From Thermoanaerobacterales bacterium (GTDB lineage: Bacteria > Bacillota > Thermosediminibacteria > Thermosediminibacterales > Tepidanaerobacteraceae): a stretch of 64,000 nucleotides of DNA. How positions within the stretch are numbered: position 1 is the first letter of the stretch; the number at the start of each line of letters is the position of its first letter. Below the pieces are notes generated by a model, which was given only the letters and a program-made list of their open reading frames with translations, was not told where the DNA came from and ran no database searches. Positions 24,246-32,301 of the stretch are shown piece by piece. The position numbers were made by a program, and so were the translations under genes. The stretch lies in NCBI GenBank assembly GCA_012840135.1, contig DUMA01000038.1, forward strand, positions 1-64,000. Reading direction: 5' to 3'.

Positions 24246-25316
24246 ATGGAACTTCATGGAGGAAATGTTTACAAAGCCGCCAGGGAGCTTGATTTGCCAT
24301 ATGAAAAAATACTGGATTTTTCTGCTAATATAAACCCTCTGGGATTCCCTGATGCAGTAAGACAAATAATAATAGATCATATAAAAGATATAGTCCATTA
24401 TCCTGACCCGGAACAGTTGGAGCTCAAGAAAGCTGCAGCGGAATACTACGGCATAAATCCGGAAAATCTGGTGCCGGGCAACGGGTCAGTGGAACTTATA
24501 AATATGATTATAGAAGCGATGAAACCTTCAAAGGTAATAATTGCTGCCCCCACTTTTTCGGAATATGCTCATTCGTGCAGGACAAGAGGAATAAAAGTAG
24601 AGCTTGTTGATATGACGAAAAACAATTTTGAGTGGAGTATGGATCTTTTAGAAAAAGTGGAACATATAGATAAAAACTCCATGCTGATAATATGCAATCC
24701 CAACAATCCCACAGGTAAAATCATCCTTAAAAGTGATATATTAAATGTATTGGAACTACTAAAAGACAAAAGTTCATTTCTGCTTATGGACGAAGCTTTC
24801 ATGGATTTTGTAATAAACAGTCAGAGTTTGATAAAAGAGGTCGAGAAATATAAAAATTTGATTATTCTCAGATCTCTCACCAAATTTTTTGCCTTACCGG
24901 GCCTTAGAATAGGTTTTGCCGCTGGCAATAGTGAGTTGGTGAAAAGAATAAATGATCTGAAGGATCCATGGAATATCAATACTTTTGCGGGTTTGGTGGG
25001 AAGTGAGGTTTTAAAAGATAAGAATTATATAGAACTGACCAAAGAATTTATTTCCCAGGAAAAGGAGTATTTATGGGATGCGTTAAACGACATCAAGGGA
25101 CTTTCACCTTACCATCCAGAAGCGAATTTTGTCTTTGTTCAGATTAAAGGCGGAATTAATTCTGATATGCTGGCTCAGAAGCTAAGAAATTACGGCATTT
25201 TAATAAGGCGGTGCAGCAATTTTGATTTTCTGGATGACAGTTTTTTCAGAGTAGCGGTCAGAAAGAGAACAGAAAACGACACTCTTATAAAAGCTCTTAT
25301 TTCAATTTTATCTTAA
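24246..25316 (+). CDS. cobD: Threonine-phosphate decarboxylase
   Basis: 356 aa, ATG behind AAAGGAAACG. A PLP-dependent fold I enzyme related to HisC: HGGNVYKAAREL at the start is typical of CobD, CNPNNPTG and the PLP lysine Lys213 in RSLTKFFALPGLRIGF are seen. It decarboxylates L-threonine phosphate to (R)-1-amino-2-propanol phosphate, the linker of the B12 nucleotide loop. Its neighbours pduX (makes the substrate) and cbiB (uses the product) decide between CobD and a histidinol-phosphate aminotransferase. Confidence 0.93.
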   Translation: MELHGGNVYKAARELDLPYEKILDFSANINPLGFPDAVRQIIIDHIKDIVHYPDPEQLELKKAAAEYYGINPENLVPGNGSVELINMIIEAMKPSKVIIAAPTFSEYAHSCRTRGIKVELVDMTKNNFEWSMDLLEKVEHIDKNSMLIICNPNNPTGKIILKSDILNVLELLKDKSSFLLMDEAFMDFVINSQSLIKEVEKYKNLIILRSLTKFFALPGLRIGFAAGNSELVKRINDLKDPWNINTFAGLVGSEVLKDKNYIELTKEFISQEKEYLWDALNDIKGLSPYHPEANFVFVQIKGGINSDMLAQKLRNYGILIRRCSNFDFLDDSFFRVAVRKRTENDTLIKALISILS

Positions 25317-25370
25317 ACTAAGGCTATGGCGAGAGATTTCTCTGTTCCGCAAAGGACACCGGTACTGCCC

Positions 25371-25414
25371 ATTTATGACTTTTACATGAGAAATTTATGA
25401 CTTTTACATGAGAA
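25371..25414. repeat. Perfect tandem repeat, 2 x 22 bases
   Basis: Two identical 22-base units abut at 25371-25392 and 25393-25414, each beginning ATTTATGACTTTTACATGAG, in the gap between cobD and cbiB. No other copy was noticed in the window. It could be a relic of insertion-sequence end repeats; nothing else of such an element remains. Confidence 0.8.
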
Positions 25415-25453
25415 TTATACTTCATATTATTACAGAAAGGTAAAGCAAGACTC

Positions 25454-26398
25454 ATGGATAATCTTATCTTTGCATCTTTTGTGCTGGATCTTATTTTGGG
25501 GGATCCCCGGAGGCCTACCCATCCCGTAGTAGTTATAGGAAAATTGATTTCCTTTCTGGAGGGCCTTGTTCGAAAGTTTTTTAAGAAATCTTCCGGCCTT
25601 AAATTCGGCGGAGCATTATTGTGGTTGGTTACAGTTGGTTCATCTTATTTTTTAACTTTTTTTGTGGTAAAATGGGGCTATAGGATAAACATATGGATGG
25701 GACATGTAATATCTGTATGGCTCCTATACACGGCTCTGGCAGTAAGAAACCTGGCCGATGAGGCCATGGGCATTTTTTATGAGTTAAAAAGCGACAATAT
25801 CGAAAATGCGCGACGGCGCCTTTCTGGCATAGTGGGACGCGATACTGATGAACTGCAGCAAGATGAGGTATGTCGGGCCACTGTGGAAACCGTGGCGGAA
25901 AACACTGTAGACGGCATCGTATCTCCGTTGTTTTACGCCTTTTTGGGAGGACCACCATTGGCCATGGCATTTAAGGCTGCCAGCACTCTTGATTCCATGG
26001 TTGGATATAAAAACGAAAGATATCTTTATCTTGGATGGTTTTCTGCAAAAATGGATGATTTTTTGAACTATATACCGGCCCGGTTATGCGGAGCATTTAT
26101 GCTGATGGCTGCTGCAATTATAGGGCTTGATGTAAAACGCGGTTTAATAACAGTCATGAAAGATTCTAGAAAACATGAAAGCCCTAACGGGGGCATTCCC
26201 GAATCTATAACCGCGGGAGTCATTGGCATACGGCTCGGAGGTATAAACTATTATTTCGGTGAACCCCATTTCAGGGCGTATATGGGCGAAAAGCTGAGAG
26301 AAATAGTTCCCGATGATATAAAAACTGTAGTAGTATTAAGCGTACTGTCCTCGATTATTGCCTTGATAGCGGGGGAATTGTTGATATTCCTATTATAA
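25454..26398 (+). CDS. cbiB: Adenosylcobinamide-phosphate synthase
   Basis: 314 aa integral membrane protein, ATG behind GAAAGG. LDLILGDPRRPTHPVVVIGKLISFLE at the start and the central ETVAENTVDGIVSPLFYAFLGGPPLAMAFKAASTLDSMVGYKNERY region are diagnostic, as is SRKHESPNGGIPES. It joins aminopropanol phosphate to adenosylcobyric acid. Starts after a 137-base gap containing a tandem repeat, but no terminator is seen, so it is probably still read from the riboswitch promoter. Confidence 0.95.
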   Translation: MDNLIFASFVLDLILGDPRRPTHPVVVIGKLISFLEGLVRKFFKKSSGLKFGGALLWLVTVGSSYFLTFFVVKWGYRINIWMGHVISVWLLYTALAVRNLADEAMGIFYELKSDNIENARRRLSGIVGRDTDELQQDEVCRATVETVAENTVDGIVSPLFYAFLGGPPLAMAFKAASTLDSMVGYKNERYLYLGWFSAKMDDFLNYIPARLCGAFMLMAAAIIGLDVKRGLITVMKDSRKHESPNGGIPESITAGVIGIRLGGINYYFGEPHFRAYMGEKLREIVPDDIKTVVVLSVLSSIIALIAGELLIFLL

Positions 26399-26563
26399 TT
26401 TAACCAATAAGATAGATTATATAAAATCTTTTACATTTTTATGTTTTGATGGCATAAAAAACTGTTATTGGCTAAAGGATTACGGCGAAAGACACCATAA
26501 TTATATTATGTAAACAATATATATATTCGGACCTTTTCGTAAGGGTCGAGGGAGAAAAATTTT
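26399..26563. other. Gap inside the cobalamin operon
   Basis: 165 AT-rich bases between cbiB and cobS without a reading frame. TAACCAATAA (26400-26409) can pair with TTATTGGCTA some 55 bases downstream, and a weak hairpin around TTTTCGTAAGG precedes the GAGGGAG ribosome-binding site. A role in regulation is possible but not shown. Confidence 0.35.
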
Positions 26564-27301
26564 ATGGGTTTTTATATAGCTCTTTTGTTTTTGACAAGGA
26601 TACCTTTACCACAGGTGATGCTCGACGAAAAAAAAATTGCATCGGCCGTTCCGTTCTTCCCTTTGGTGGGGAGTACAATAGGCGGCATATTAAGTTTTAT
26701 ATATTTCCTGGGGGAAAATATTCTGCCGCTGCAGGTTTTATCGGTGATCATAACCGCCAGCTGGGTCATGGTTACCGGAGGTATGCATATCGATGGCTTT
26801 GCCGATACCGTGGACGGGCTCTTCTGTGGAGGAAGCAGGGACAAAAAGCTGTCGGTAATGAAGGACAGCCGCATCGGGGCCTATGGCACCATGGGAGTCG
26901 TATTGCTCCTATTATTTAAGGTTTCTCTGTTAAGCGCCCTTTCGAAACGATTTATGATAAATGCTTTAATCCTCGCTCCCACATTGAGCCGATGGATAAT
27001 GACTTATGCTATAATTGGATTCCCTTACGTCAGGGAAAGCGGGCTTGGTAAAGCTTTCAGCATGTACAAGAGCCCATGGCACTTTGTTTTTTCAAGTGTC
27101 TGCGCCGCTAGCGTTGCGATTATGTTTGCAAAATATCAGGGAATTGTTATTTCATTTTTATTATTTGGAGCAGGATGGGTTTTTATAAAATACATCATGG
27201 ATCAACTGGGAGGCCATACAGGAGATACTTACGGGGCATTAAATGAATTATGTGAAGTAATTGTGCTTTTATTTTTTGCCATATTGTCAAACGAAGGGTG
27301 A
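26564..27301 (+). CDS. cobS: Adenosylcobinamide-GDP ribazoletransferase (cobalamin synthase)
   Basis: 245 aa membrane protein, ATG behind GAGGGAG. Contains LLFLTRIPLP near the start, GGMHIDGFADTVDGLFCGG with the acidic metal-binding residues, KDSRIGAYGTMGV and GGHTGDTYGALNELCE, all CobS hallmarks. It joins alpha-ribazole (phosphate) to adenosylcobinamide-GDP, the last step of B12 assembly, in the membrane. The stop overlaps the start region of the next gene. Confidence 0.95.
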   Translation: MGFYIALLFLTRIPLPQVMLDEKKIASAVPFFPLVGSTIGGILSFIYFLGENILPLQVLSVIITASWVMVTGGMHIDGFADTVDGLFCGGSRDKKLSVMKDSRIGAYGTMGVVLLLLFKVSLLSALSKRFMINALILAPTLSRWIMTYAIIGFPYVRESGLGKAFSMYKSPWHFVFSSVCAASVAIMFAKYQGIVISFLLFGAGWVFIKYIMDQLGGHTGDTYGALNELCEVIVLLFFAILSNEG

Positions 27302-27306
27302 TATTT

Positions 27307-27933
27307 TTGTCTAGATTTTATCTGATAAGGCATGGGGAGACTTTATGGAATAAAGAGTCTAAATATCAGGGTCAGTCTAATATTCCTCTGAGCGATAACG
27401 GAAGGCTTCAGGCAAAAAGACTATCCGAAAGGCTGAAAGAACAGAAGATCGATGCAATATATGCCAGCGACCTTCACCGGGCGATGGAAACGGCCGAAAT
27501 TATTGCGGCTCCCCACCGATTGGAGGTTTTTCCCACCAGGGAAATGAGGGAACTTAACTTTGGCATATGGGAAGGCTTTACCTTTGATGAAATAGTAAAA
27601 AGGTGGCCAGGAGAAATGGAAAGGTGGAGGCGGGATCCTTATAACGAGCGGCCGGAGGGAGGGGAAACCATGGCAGAGCTGTGTTGTAGGACATCCATGT
27701 TTTTAAAAAATGCAGCAAATGCATATCCAGACAAAAACATATTGGTGGTAACCCATGCCGGCCCCATAAGGGCACTGCTTTCGGTCATACTGAACCTGCA
27801 TTACGACCTTTTCTGGAAATTCAAAATCAGCAATGCTTCTCTCACAGTGGTGGAATATGACGGGCAGAAAGAACTGAACCGAAGTGGTGCATACATAGTT
27901 ACCGTCAACGATACGTATCATCTATATATATAA
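27307..27933 (+). CDS. cobC: Histidine phosphatase, probable alpha-ribazole phosphatase
   Basis: 208 aa from TTG 27307, six bases after AAGGGTG; an in-frame GTG at 27298 overlapping the cobS stop is the alternative. The catalytic RHG motif is in FYLIRHGETLWN, with the second histidine in VVTHAGPIRALL. Phosphatases of this family are hard to tell apart, but the last position in a B12 operon supports removal of the 5'-phosphate of alpha-ribazole or adenosylcobalamin phosphate. Confidence 0.82.
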   Translation: MSRFYLIRHGETLWNKESKYQGQSNIPLSDNGRLQAKRLSERLKEQKIDAIYASDLHRAMETAEIIAAPHRLEVFPTREMRELNFGIWEGFTFDEIVKRWPGEMERWRRDPYNERPEGGETMAELCCRTSMFLKNAANAYPDKNILVVTHAGPIRALLSVILNLHYDLFWKFKISNASLTVVEYDGQKELNRSGAYIVTVNDTYHLYI

Positions 27934-27943
27934 AACATATAAA

Positions 27944-27973
27944 AATAAAAAGCAGCCGGTGGCTGCTCTTTAT
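27944..27973. terminator. Terminator between cobC and the NifU-domain gene
   Basis: GCAGCC-GGT-GGCTGC with an A-rich left side and a T-rich right side, between two converging genes; probably works both ways. Confidence 0.75.
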
Positions 27974-27983
27974 ACCGTCCTGG

Positions 27984-28211
27984 TTACTGAACCTGCTGTA
28001 CTTCTTTTACTCCGGGAACCTGTTCTTTTAAGGCTTCCTCAATGCCGTTCTTTAAGGTCATGGTGGCAAAGGGACATCCGAAGCAGGAACCGGTTAACTT
28101 TACCTTTACAACACCGCTGGCTTCATCTACATCCACCAGTTCAACGTCACCGCCGTCGGCCTGCAGAGATGGACGGATTTTATCCAGGACTTCCTTTACT
28201 TTTTCCTTCAA
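27984..28211 (-). CDS. NifU-like iron-sulfur scaffold domain protein
   Basis: 75 aa from TTG at 28211, eight bases after AGGGAG; an in-frame TTG three codons earlier touches that site and is unlikely. It is a stand-alone C-terminal NifU domain: [24 protein letters not shown] followed by [13 protein letters not shown] with the CxxC pair that holds a transient Fe-S cluster. Such proteins deliver clusters to apo-proteins in the cytoplasm. Monocistronic, convergent with cobC. Confidence 0.92.
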   Translation of the reverse strand: MKEKVKEVLDKIRPSLQADGGDVELVDVDEASGVVKVKLTGSCFGCPFATMTLKNGIEEALKEQVPGVKEVQQVQ

Positions 28212-28488
28212 AGGACACAACTCCCTTCAGTATCTATTTAAATCATTCCCATTATATCAGAAATTATTTTGATTATCAATTTTAAAGTTATCAATATACA
28301 TAAAAAAGTAAAAGTTGTATTTAGCAATTTTTAGCAGGAATAATGCAAAAATATGTAGAAATATATCATTGATCTAGCGGGTTTAATAGTTTAACAGGTT
28401 TAGAAGTAGCTGTTCCATCAGAACCATCTATGAACTTGAAAAATATTACCAATAGGCTGATATGTGAGTCAGAAGGAGTGTTAAAAAG
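28212..28488. other. Intergenic region without visible gene
   Basis: About 275 AT-rich bases. It contains the divergent upstream regions of the NifU-domain gene and the unknown gene at 28489, but I see no clear promoter pair, repeat or RNA structure. It ends in AGAAGGAGTG, the ribosome-binding site of the next gene. Confidence 0.5.
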
Positions 28489-29508
28489 ATGCTGGTATCA
28501 GAACTGAGAGAATTGCTAAAGAATTATAAAGAGGAAGACTTGAGGCTAATTATATCGGAGATGTATAAATCAATGCCTAAAAAACTGCGCGAGGACAAGG
28601 ATATTGACACGATGCTTCAGGACGTTCATGCATATATGAGCATCGGTAAAATTGAAAGGACACGTAATAGGCAAGTTGATGTAAACGATTTAAAGCAGGA
28701 AATCGAACAATTTATTGATTATGCGTATAAACAGTATTATTTTGCTCCCAATAGTTTCGTGCACAAAAAGGAGAGGCCAAAATGGAGATTCAAAGTAAAA
28801 GCTTTCATCAAGGATTTGCAGGGGGTTCCGGTGGAAGGCGAAGAGGGCAGAACAGCAACGGATTTACTAAAAAAACTATACGAAATGCTGAGCTATGCCT
28901 GTGATTATTATATTTTCAATACAGATAACCCTTTCAGATCAATTGGTATAGAGCAGATAGTATTGCTTGACACAGTTATCTCAAGAATACTTGGGCAGGG
29001 GATAAATGAAGAAAATGTAAAGTCCGTTGTTGAACTGGTTATAAATAGTAGTGTAGACAGAGAAACGTTGCATTCGGACCTGATAAATAAACTGGTTAAG
29101 AACCTGAAAACTCCCGATTCAAAAAAAATTGCCATTGAGCAGTGCAGGGTTTTAAAGGCAGAAATGGATAAATCAAAACCAGTTTCATCAAAGAAATCAT
29201 ACGATTCTTCCGAGTATCAGCGCAAAGAAAAAATCAATAACCTGGTTGAGACGGTTTTCAGGTTGAATATGGCGTTGTGTGAATACGAGGAAGCAATTGG
29301 ATATTTCCGTGATAACTATTTAGAGCATGCCGCTGAGGTATCTTTGTATGTGCTACTAAGTTTGCTACTTGAATACAAACTTAAAGAGTACTGGTTAAGG
29401 GAATACGATGAGGCATTGAAAAGAGGAATAAAGCCAAGAGTGGCATTACAGAAGACACGAAAGTACATACTGGAAAATGATAGTTTACCGGAATATATTC
29501 TTTATTAA
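28489..29508 (+). CDS. Unknown alpha-helical protein, 339 aa
   Basis: I do not recognise this protein. ATG start behind AGAAGGAGTG. The composition is highly charged and helix-forming throughout, with no signal peptide or membrane segment. The N-terminal 30 residues (LRELLKNYKEEDLRLIISEMYK) look like a small helical domain; a linker rich in Ser/Lys lies near residues 226-240; the C-terminal part may be a second helical domain. It stands alone in an accessory-looking patch, directly ahead of a DEAH helicase fragment and a broken toxin-antitoxin unit, so it may be the survivor of a lost defence or mobile locus. That is inference from position only. Confidence 0.6.
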   Translation: MLVSELRELLKNYKEEDLRLIISEMYKSMPKKLREDKDIDTMLQDVHAYMSIGKIERTRNRQVDVNDLKQEIEQFIDYAYKQYYFAPNSFVHKKERPKWRFKVKAFIKDLQGVPVEGEEGRTATDLLKKLYEMLSYACDYYIFNTDNPFRSIGIEQIVLLDTVISRILGQGINEENVKSVVELVINSSVDRETLHSDLINKLVKNLKTPDSKKIAIEQCRVLKAEMDKSKPVSSKKSYDSSEYQRKEKINNLVETVFRLNMALCEYEEAIGYFRDNYLEHAAEVSLYVLLSLLLEYKLKEYWLREYDEALKRGIKPRVALQKTRKYILENDSLPEYILY

Positions 29509-29510
29509 AT

Positions 29511-29624
29511 ATGGCCAATGCACGGAACATAATCGTAATTAACGATGAGGCCCACCATGCATGGCGTTGTAATCCCGAGCTGAAAATGAACGGGTTAGTC
29601 AAAATGGTGCATCCCATTGAGTAG
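29511..29624 (+). pseudogene. DEAH helicase / restriction-subunit fragment
   Basis: A 37-codon remnant beginning two bases after the previous stop. It reads ARNIIVINDEAHHAWRCNP and ends at TAG. INDEAHHxxR is the Walker B (motif II) region of a group of superfamily 2 helicases found in type III restriction-like proteins. Nothing before or after this segment is left of a parent protein that should be many hundreds of residues long. Treat as gene debris. Confidence 0.6.
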
Positions 29625-29757
29625 ACAACGGCTATCCAGGCTTAGAACAGCAAATTCTGGAAGCCATTGAAAAGGATTGCATTAATTTTAAAATTGCTGT
29701 TAAATTTTACGAATAATAAGGATATAATAATAACAGCAAGGAAAGGAGCTGTTATCT
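29625..29757. other. Further coding debris of unknown origin
   Basis: One frame reads through GYPGLEQQILEAIEKDCINF to a stop near 29717 and looks like real protein sequence, but has no start or partner. A TATAAT-like stretch near 29720 and GAAAGGAGCTG ahead of 29758 belong to the next remnant. Confidence 0.35.
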
Positions 29758-30157
29758 ATGCCAAATATCAAACCTATCTCCGATTTAAGGAATTACAATG
29801 AAGTCCTGCGTGATATTACCATAGGCGAGCCAGTGTTTAACCAAAAATGGCAGAGGGAAATATGCCATTATCGCTATTAAAGAATATGAAAAATTAAAAG
29901 CTTCACTGAAGCTGATGTCACAGCTTGCCCGGGGAGAGTTGGCTGGAAAAGAAAAAGGATGGATGACTATCGAGGAAGTGGAAGCAGAACTGTGTACCAA
30001 TTACCTGATATTTTACAGGTACGAAGATGGAATTGTTTTCGTGTCGAAAATCTTTCGCGGCAGGCTGGATTATACGCATATACCGTTCGGTGATTTGTCC
30101 GTTGTAATGATATTGACCGATGGAAAAAGATATGGTAGTATCATCTTAATACTTTAA
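29758..30157 (+). pseudogene. Toxin-antitoxin remnant: frameshifted antitoxin fused to a toxin tail
   Basis: A good start (AAAGGAGC, ATG 29758) opens a Phd/YefM-type antitoxin: PNIKPISDLRNYNEVLRDI, GEPVF. The frame is lost near 29845 and ends at 29880; in the neighbouring frame the antitoxin continues with YAIIAIKEYEKLKASLKLMSQLARGE and GWMTIEEVEAEL. This then runs straight into YLIFYRYEDGIVFVSKIFRGRLDY, the C-terminal strands of a RelE/ParE toxin, whose first two thirds are missing. So one frameshift and one internal deletion have destroyed the pair. A 80-aa open frame (29915-30157) covers the fused tail and is probably not functional. Confidence 0.75.
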
Positions 30158-30184
30158 TAATTTACCATACTAAAGGATGATAAA

Positions 30185-31381
30185 ATGGATTATATTTTTC
30201 AAAAACCCGCCGGGGTAAAGGATTTTCTTCCACCGCTGGTCCGCAAAAAAAGGAAAATCGAAAAAGCCATATATGATGTTTTTGAAAAGTGGGGCTATGA
30301 GGAGATAATAGCTCCTTCCTTTGAATATCTGGAAACATTTCTTTCAAGCAACAGTCCGGAATTCTCCGATAAAATATTTAAGTTTTTTGACCGGCAGGGA
30401 AGGGTTTTAGCTTTAAGGTCTGACATTACCACTTCCATTGCCCGCATGGTCGCGACTTATTATAGTGAGCACCGGCTCCCGTTAAGATTTTGTTATGTTT
30501 CCAATGTCTTCAGATTTCAGGAGCCAAGAAAAGGGCGCGACCAGGAGTTTTTCCAGGTGGGCGCCGAACTCATCGGTATAAAGGGTATACAGGCCGATAT
30601 GGAGATAATCCTCATGGCATCAGAAATATTGAAGCAAATCGGCATTTCCGATTTTATTATTAATATCGGACATATAACATTTCTTGAAGGTTTGTTGGAT
30701 GAAATAGACGCTGATCCTGGGAAAAAAGAACAGATAGCCCATGCCATATGGGGAAAGAACTTTGTTCTAATGGAAGAACTTATTCGGGATATACCCGTAA
30801 GGCCGGACATAAAACAGGTCTTACTGTCGCTGAGCAGTTTTTACGGTGGTTCTGAGATTCTTGAGAAATTAAATAAAACGCCCTTGAATGAAAAATGTCA
30901 TAGTGCTCTGTCAGAGCTTATGACGCTTTCAGGGATGCTAAAAGGTTTCAGTGATGTGAGATTAACCTTTGACCCGGGGCTTGCCAGAGGTCTTGACTAT
31001 TATACCGGCATCGTTTTTGAAATATATTCGCCGGGTTCGGGTTTCCCTCTGGGCGGCGGTGGGCGCTATGACAATCTAATGGCAAGATTTAACGGAAATC
31101 GTCCCGCCACCGGATTTGCCTTGACCGAAGAAGCGCTGCTTTCAATACTGGAGAAAGATATGCCCGATTCATACGAACCGAATTATATCTTTTACGACAT
31201 GGAAAGTTTTATTGCGGCTCTAAAAAAAGCGGAAGAACTGAGGCAAAAGAACATCGCTGTAAAACTGATACCAGTGGAAAATGGGAAAGAACTATGGTTT
31301 GATGAAAGTTTTGCTTCTAAAACCTTATTTATAAAAACGAAAGATGGCGAAAAAAGGCATAATCAAAATAATACACCTTAA
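30185..31381 (+). CDS. hisZ: ATP phosphoribosyltransferase regulatory subunit
   Basis: 398 aa, ATG behind AAAGGATGAT. A histidyl-tRNA synthetase-like fold with class II motifs (PAGVKDFLPP, LRSDITTSIARM, RFQEPRKGRDQEFFQVGAELIG, ARGLDYYTGIVFEIYSPG) but no anticodon-binding domain, as in HisZ. It is required for activity of short-form HisG, which is encoded next. Opens the histidine operon. Confidence 0.93.
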   Translation: MDYIFQKPAGVKDFLPPLVRKKRKIEKAIYDVFEKWGYEEIIAPSFEYLETFLSSNSPEFSDKIFKFFDRQGRVLALRSDITTSIARMVATYYSEHRLPLRFCYVSNVFRFQEPRKGRDQEFFQVGAELIGIKGIQADMEIILMASEILKQIGISDFIINIGHITFLEGLLDEIDADPGKKEQIAHAIWGKNFVLMEELIRDIPVRPDIKQVLLSLSSFYGGSEILEKLNKTPLNEKCHSALSELMTLSGMLKGFSDVRLTFDPGLARGLDYYTGIVFEIYSPGSGFPLGGGGRYDNLMARFNGNRPATGFALTEEALLSILEKDMPDSYEPNYIFYDMESFIAALKKAEELRQKNIAVKLIPVENGKELWFDESFASKTLFIKTKDGEKRHNQNNTP

Positions 31382-31456
31382 GGCGAGTATAACAAGTGAA
31401 AGTTGTATAATATGTTTGCTATCTATCAAATATGAGTATGGAAAAGGAGATCTGCT

Positions 31457-32077
31457 TTGGAATTTCTTACTGTCGCCCTGTCAAAGGGTAGGATACTTGG
31501 GGAAACGATAGAACTTTTCAAAAGAATTAAGTTGAATTTTGATAATGTCAGCGAGGATTCCAGAAAACTGGTCTTTGAGTTTAAGGAATATGGCATGAGA
31601 TTGATTCTGTCAAAACCTTCCGATGTGCCGACTTTTGTGGAGCACGGTGTGGCGGACCTGGGGGTGGCGGGGAAGGACGTGCTCCTGGAAGATAGGAAGG
31701 ATGTCTTTGAGCTGCTGGATTTAAAACTGGCACGGTGCAGGATGGTGGTGGCGGTACCGGAGGATATGGACCCTAGTACTCCTATTTACAGAATAGCTAC
31801 AAAATATCCTCATATTGCTGAAGGCTTTTTTTTAAAAAAAGCTCAGCCGGTGGAAATAATAAAACTCAACGGTTCGGTGGAACTGGGGCCGCTTTTGGGA
31901 CTTGCCGATGCCATTGTAGATATTGTGGCCACGGGCCACACATTAAAGGAAAACCATCTAAAAGTACAAGAGGTCATCTATCCCATCAGCGCTCGCCTTA
32001 TTGCAAACCAGGTTAGTTTTCGCCTCAAATCCGGGCATATACAGGAATTGCTGGGCAAGATAAAAGCGGCTATATAG
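31457..32077 (+). CDS. hisG: ATP phosphoribosyltransferase, short form
   Basis: 206 aa from TTG behind AAAGGAGAT. VALSKGRILGET at the start, GVADLGVAGKDVL, and DIVATGHTLKEN with the phosphate-binding loop identify HisG. It catalyses the first step of histidine synthesis, joining ATP and PRPP. It lacks the C-terminal regulatory domain, consistent with dependence on HisZ upstream. Confidence 0.95.
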   Translation: MEFLTVALSKGRILGETIELFKRIKLNFDNVSEDSRKLVFEFKEYGMRLILSKPSDVPTFVEHGVADLGVAGKDVLLEDRKDVFELLDLKLARCRMVVAVPEDMDPSTPIYRIATKYPHIAEGFFLKKAQPVEIIKLNGSVELGPLLGLADAIVDIVATGHTLKENHLKVQEVIYPISARLIANQVSFRLKSGHIQELLGKIKAAI

Positions 32078-32301
32078 CGAAACAAATATCCCTGTGCTTT
32101 TGGTTTAGAGACAATTATTGATGATTATTGGCCATCTATTGAATGTTGTGTATAATGAGTAGGGGACGCATCTCATAACAGAGATCGGAATTCAGAAGTC
32201 AGATTGAGTGGGATTTACCGAAAAGGCAAATCCTTCTATTCCGACCTCCGATTTCTGACATCTGGCTTCTGATATGGGAGAGGCAGAGGAGCACCACCGA
32301 T
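32078..32301. other. Gap where hisD would be expected
   Basis: 224 bases between hisG and hisC. In many Firmicute operons of this order hisD lies here; no trace of histidinol dehydrogenase sequence is visible in any frame. The second half is taken up by an inverted repeat. Confidence 0.6.
32192..32272. repeat. Inverted repeat with inner hairpin between hisG and hisC
   Basis: Outer arms TCAGAAGTCAGAT (32192-32204) and ATCTGGCTTCTGA (32260-32272) match at 12 of 13 positions; inside them GGATTT pairs with AAATCC (32211-32233). The pattern TCAGAAGTCAGA resembles short extragenic repeats found in many copies in some clostridial genomes. Only one copy is in this window. No T run, so not a terminator. 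Confidence 0.65.

Noticed and set aside
24246-25316. Second hisC
   Set aside because: Typical CobD start and position between pduX and cbiB make threonine-phosphate decarboxylase the better call.
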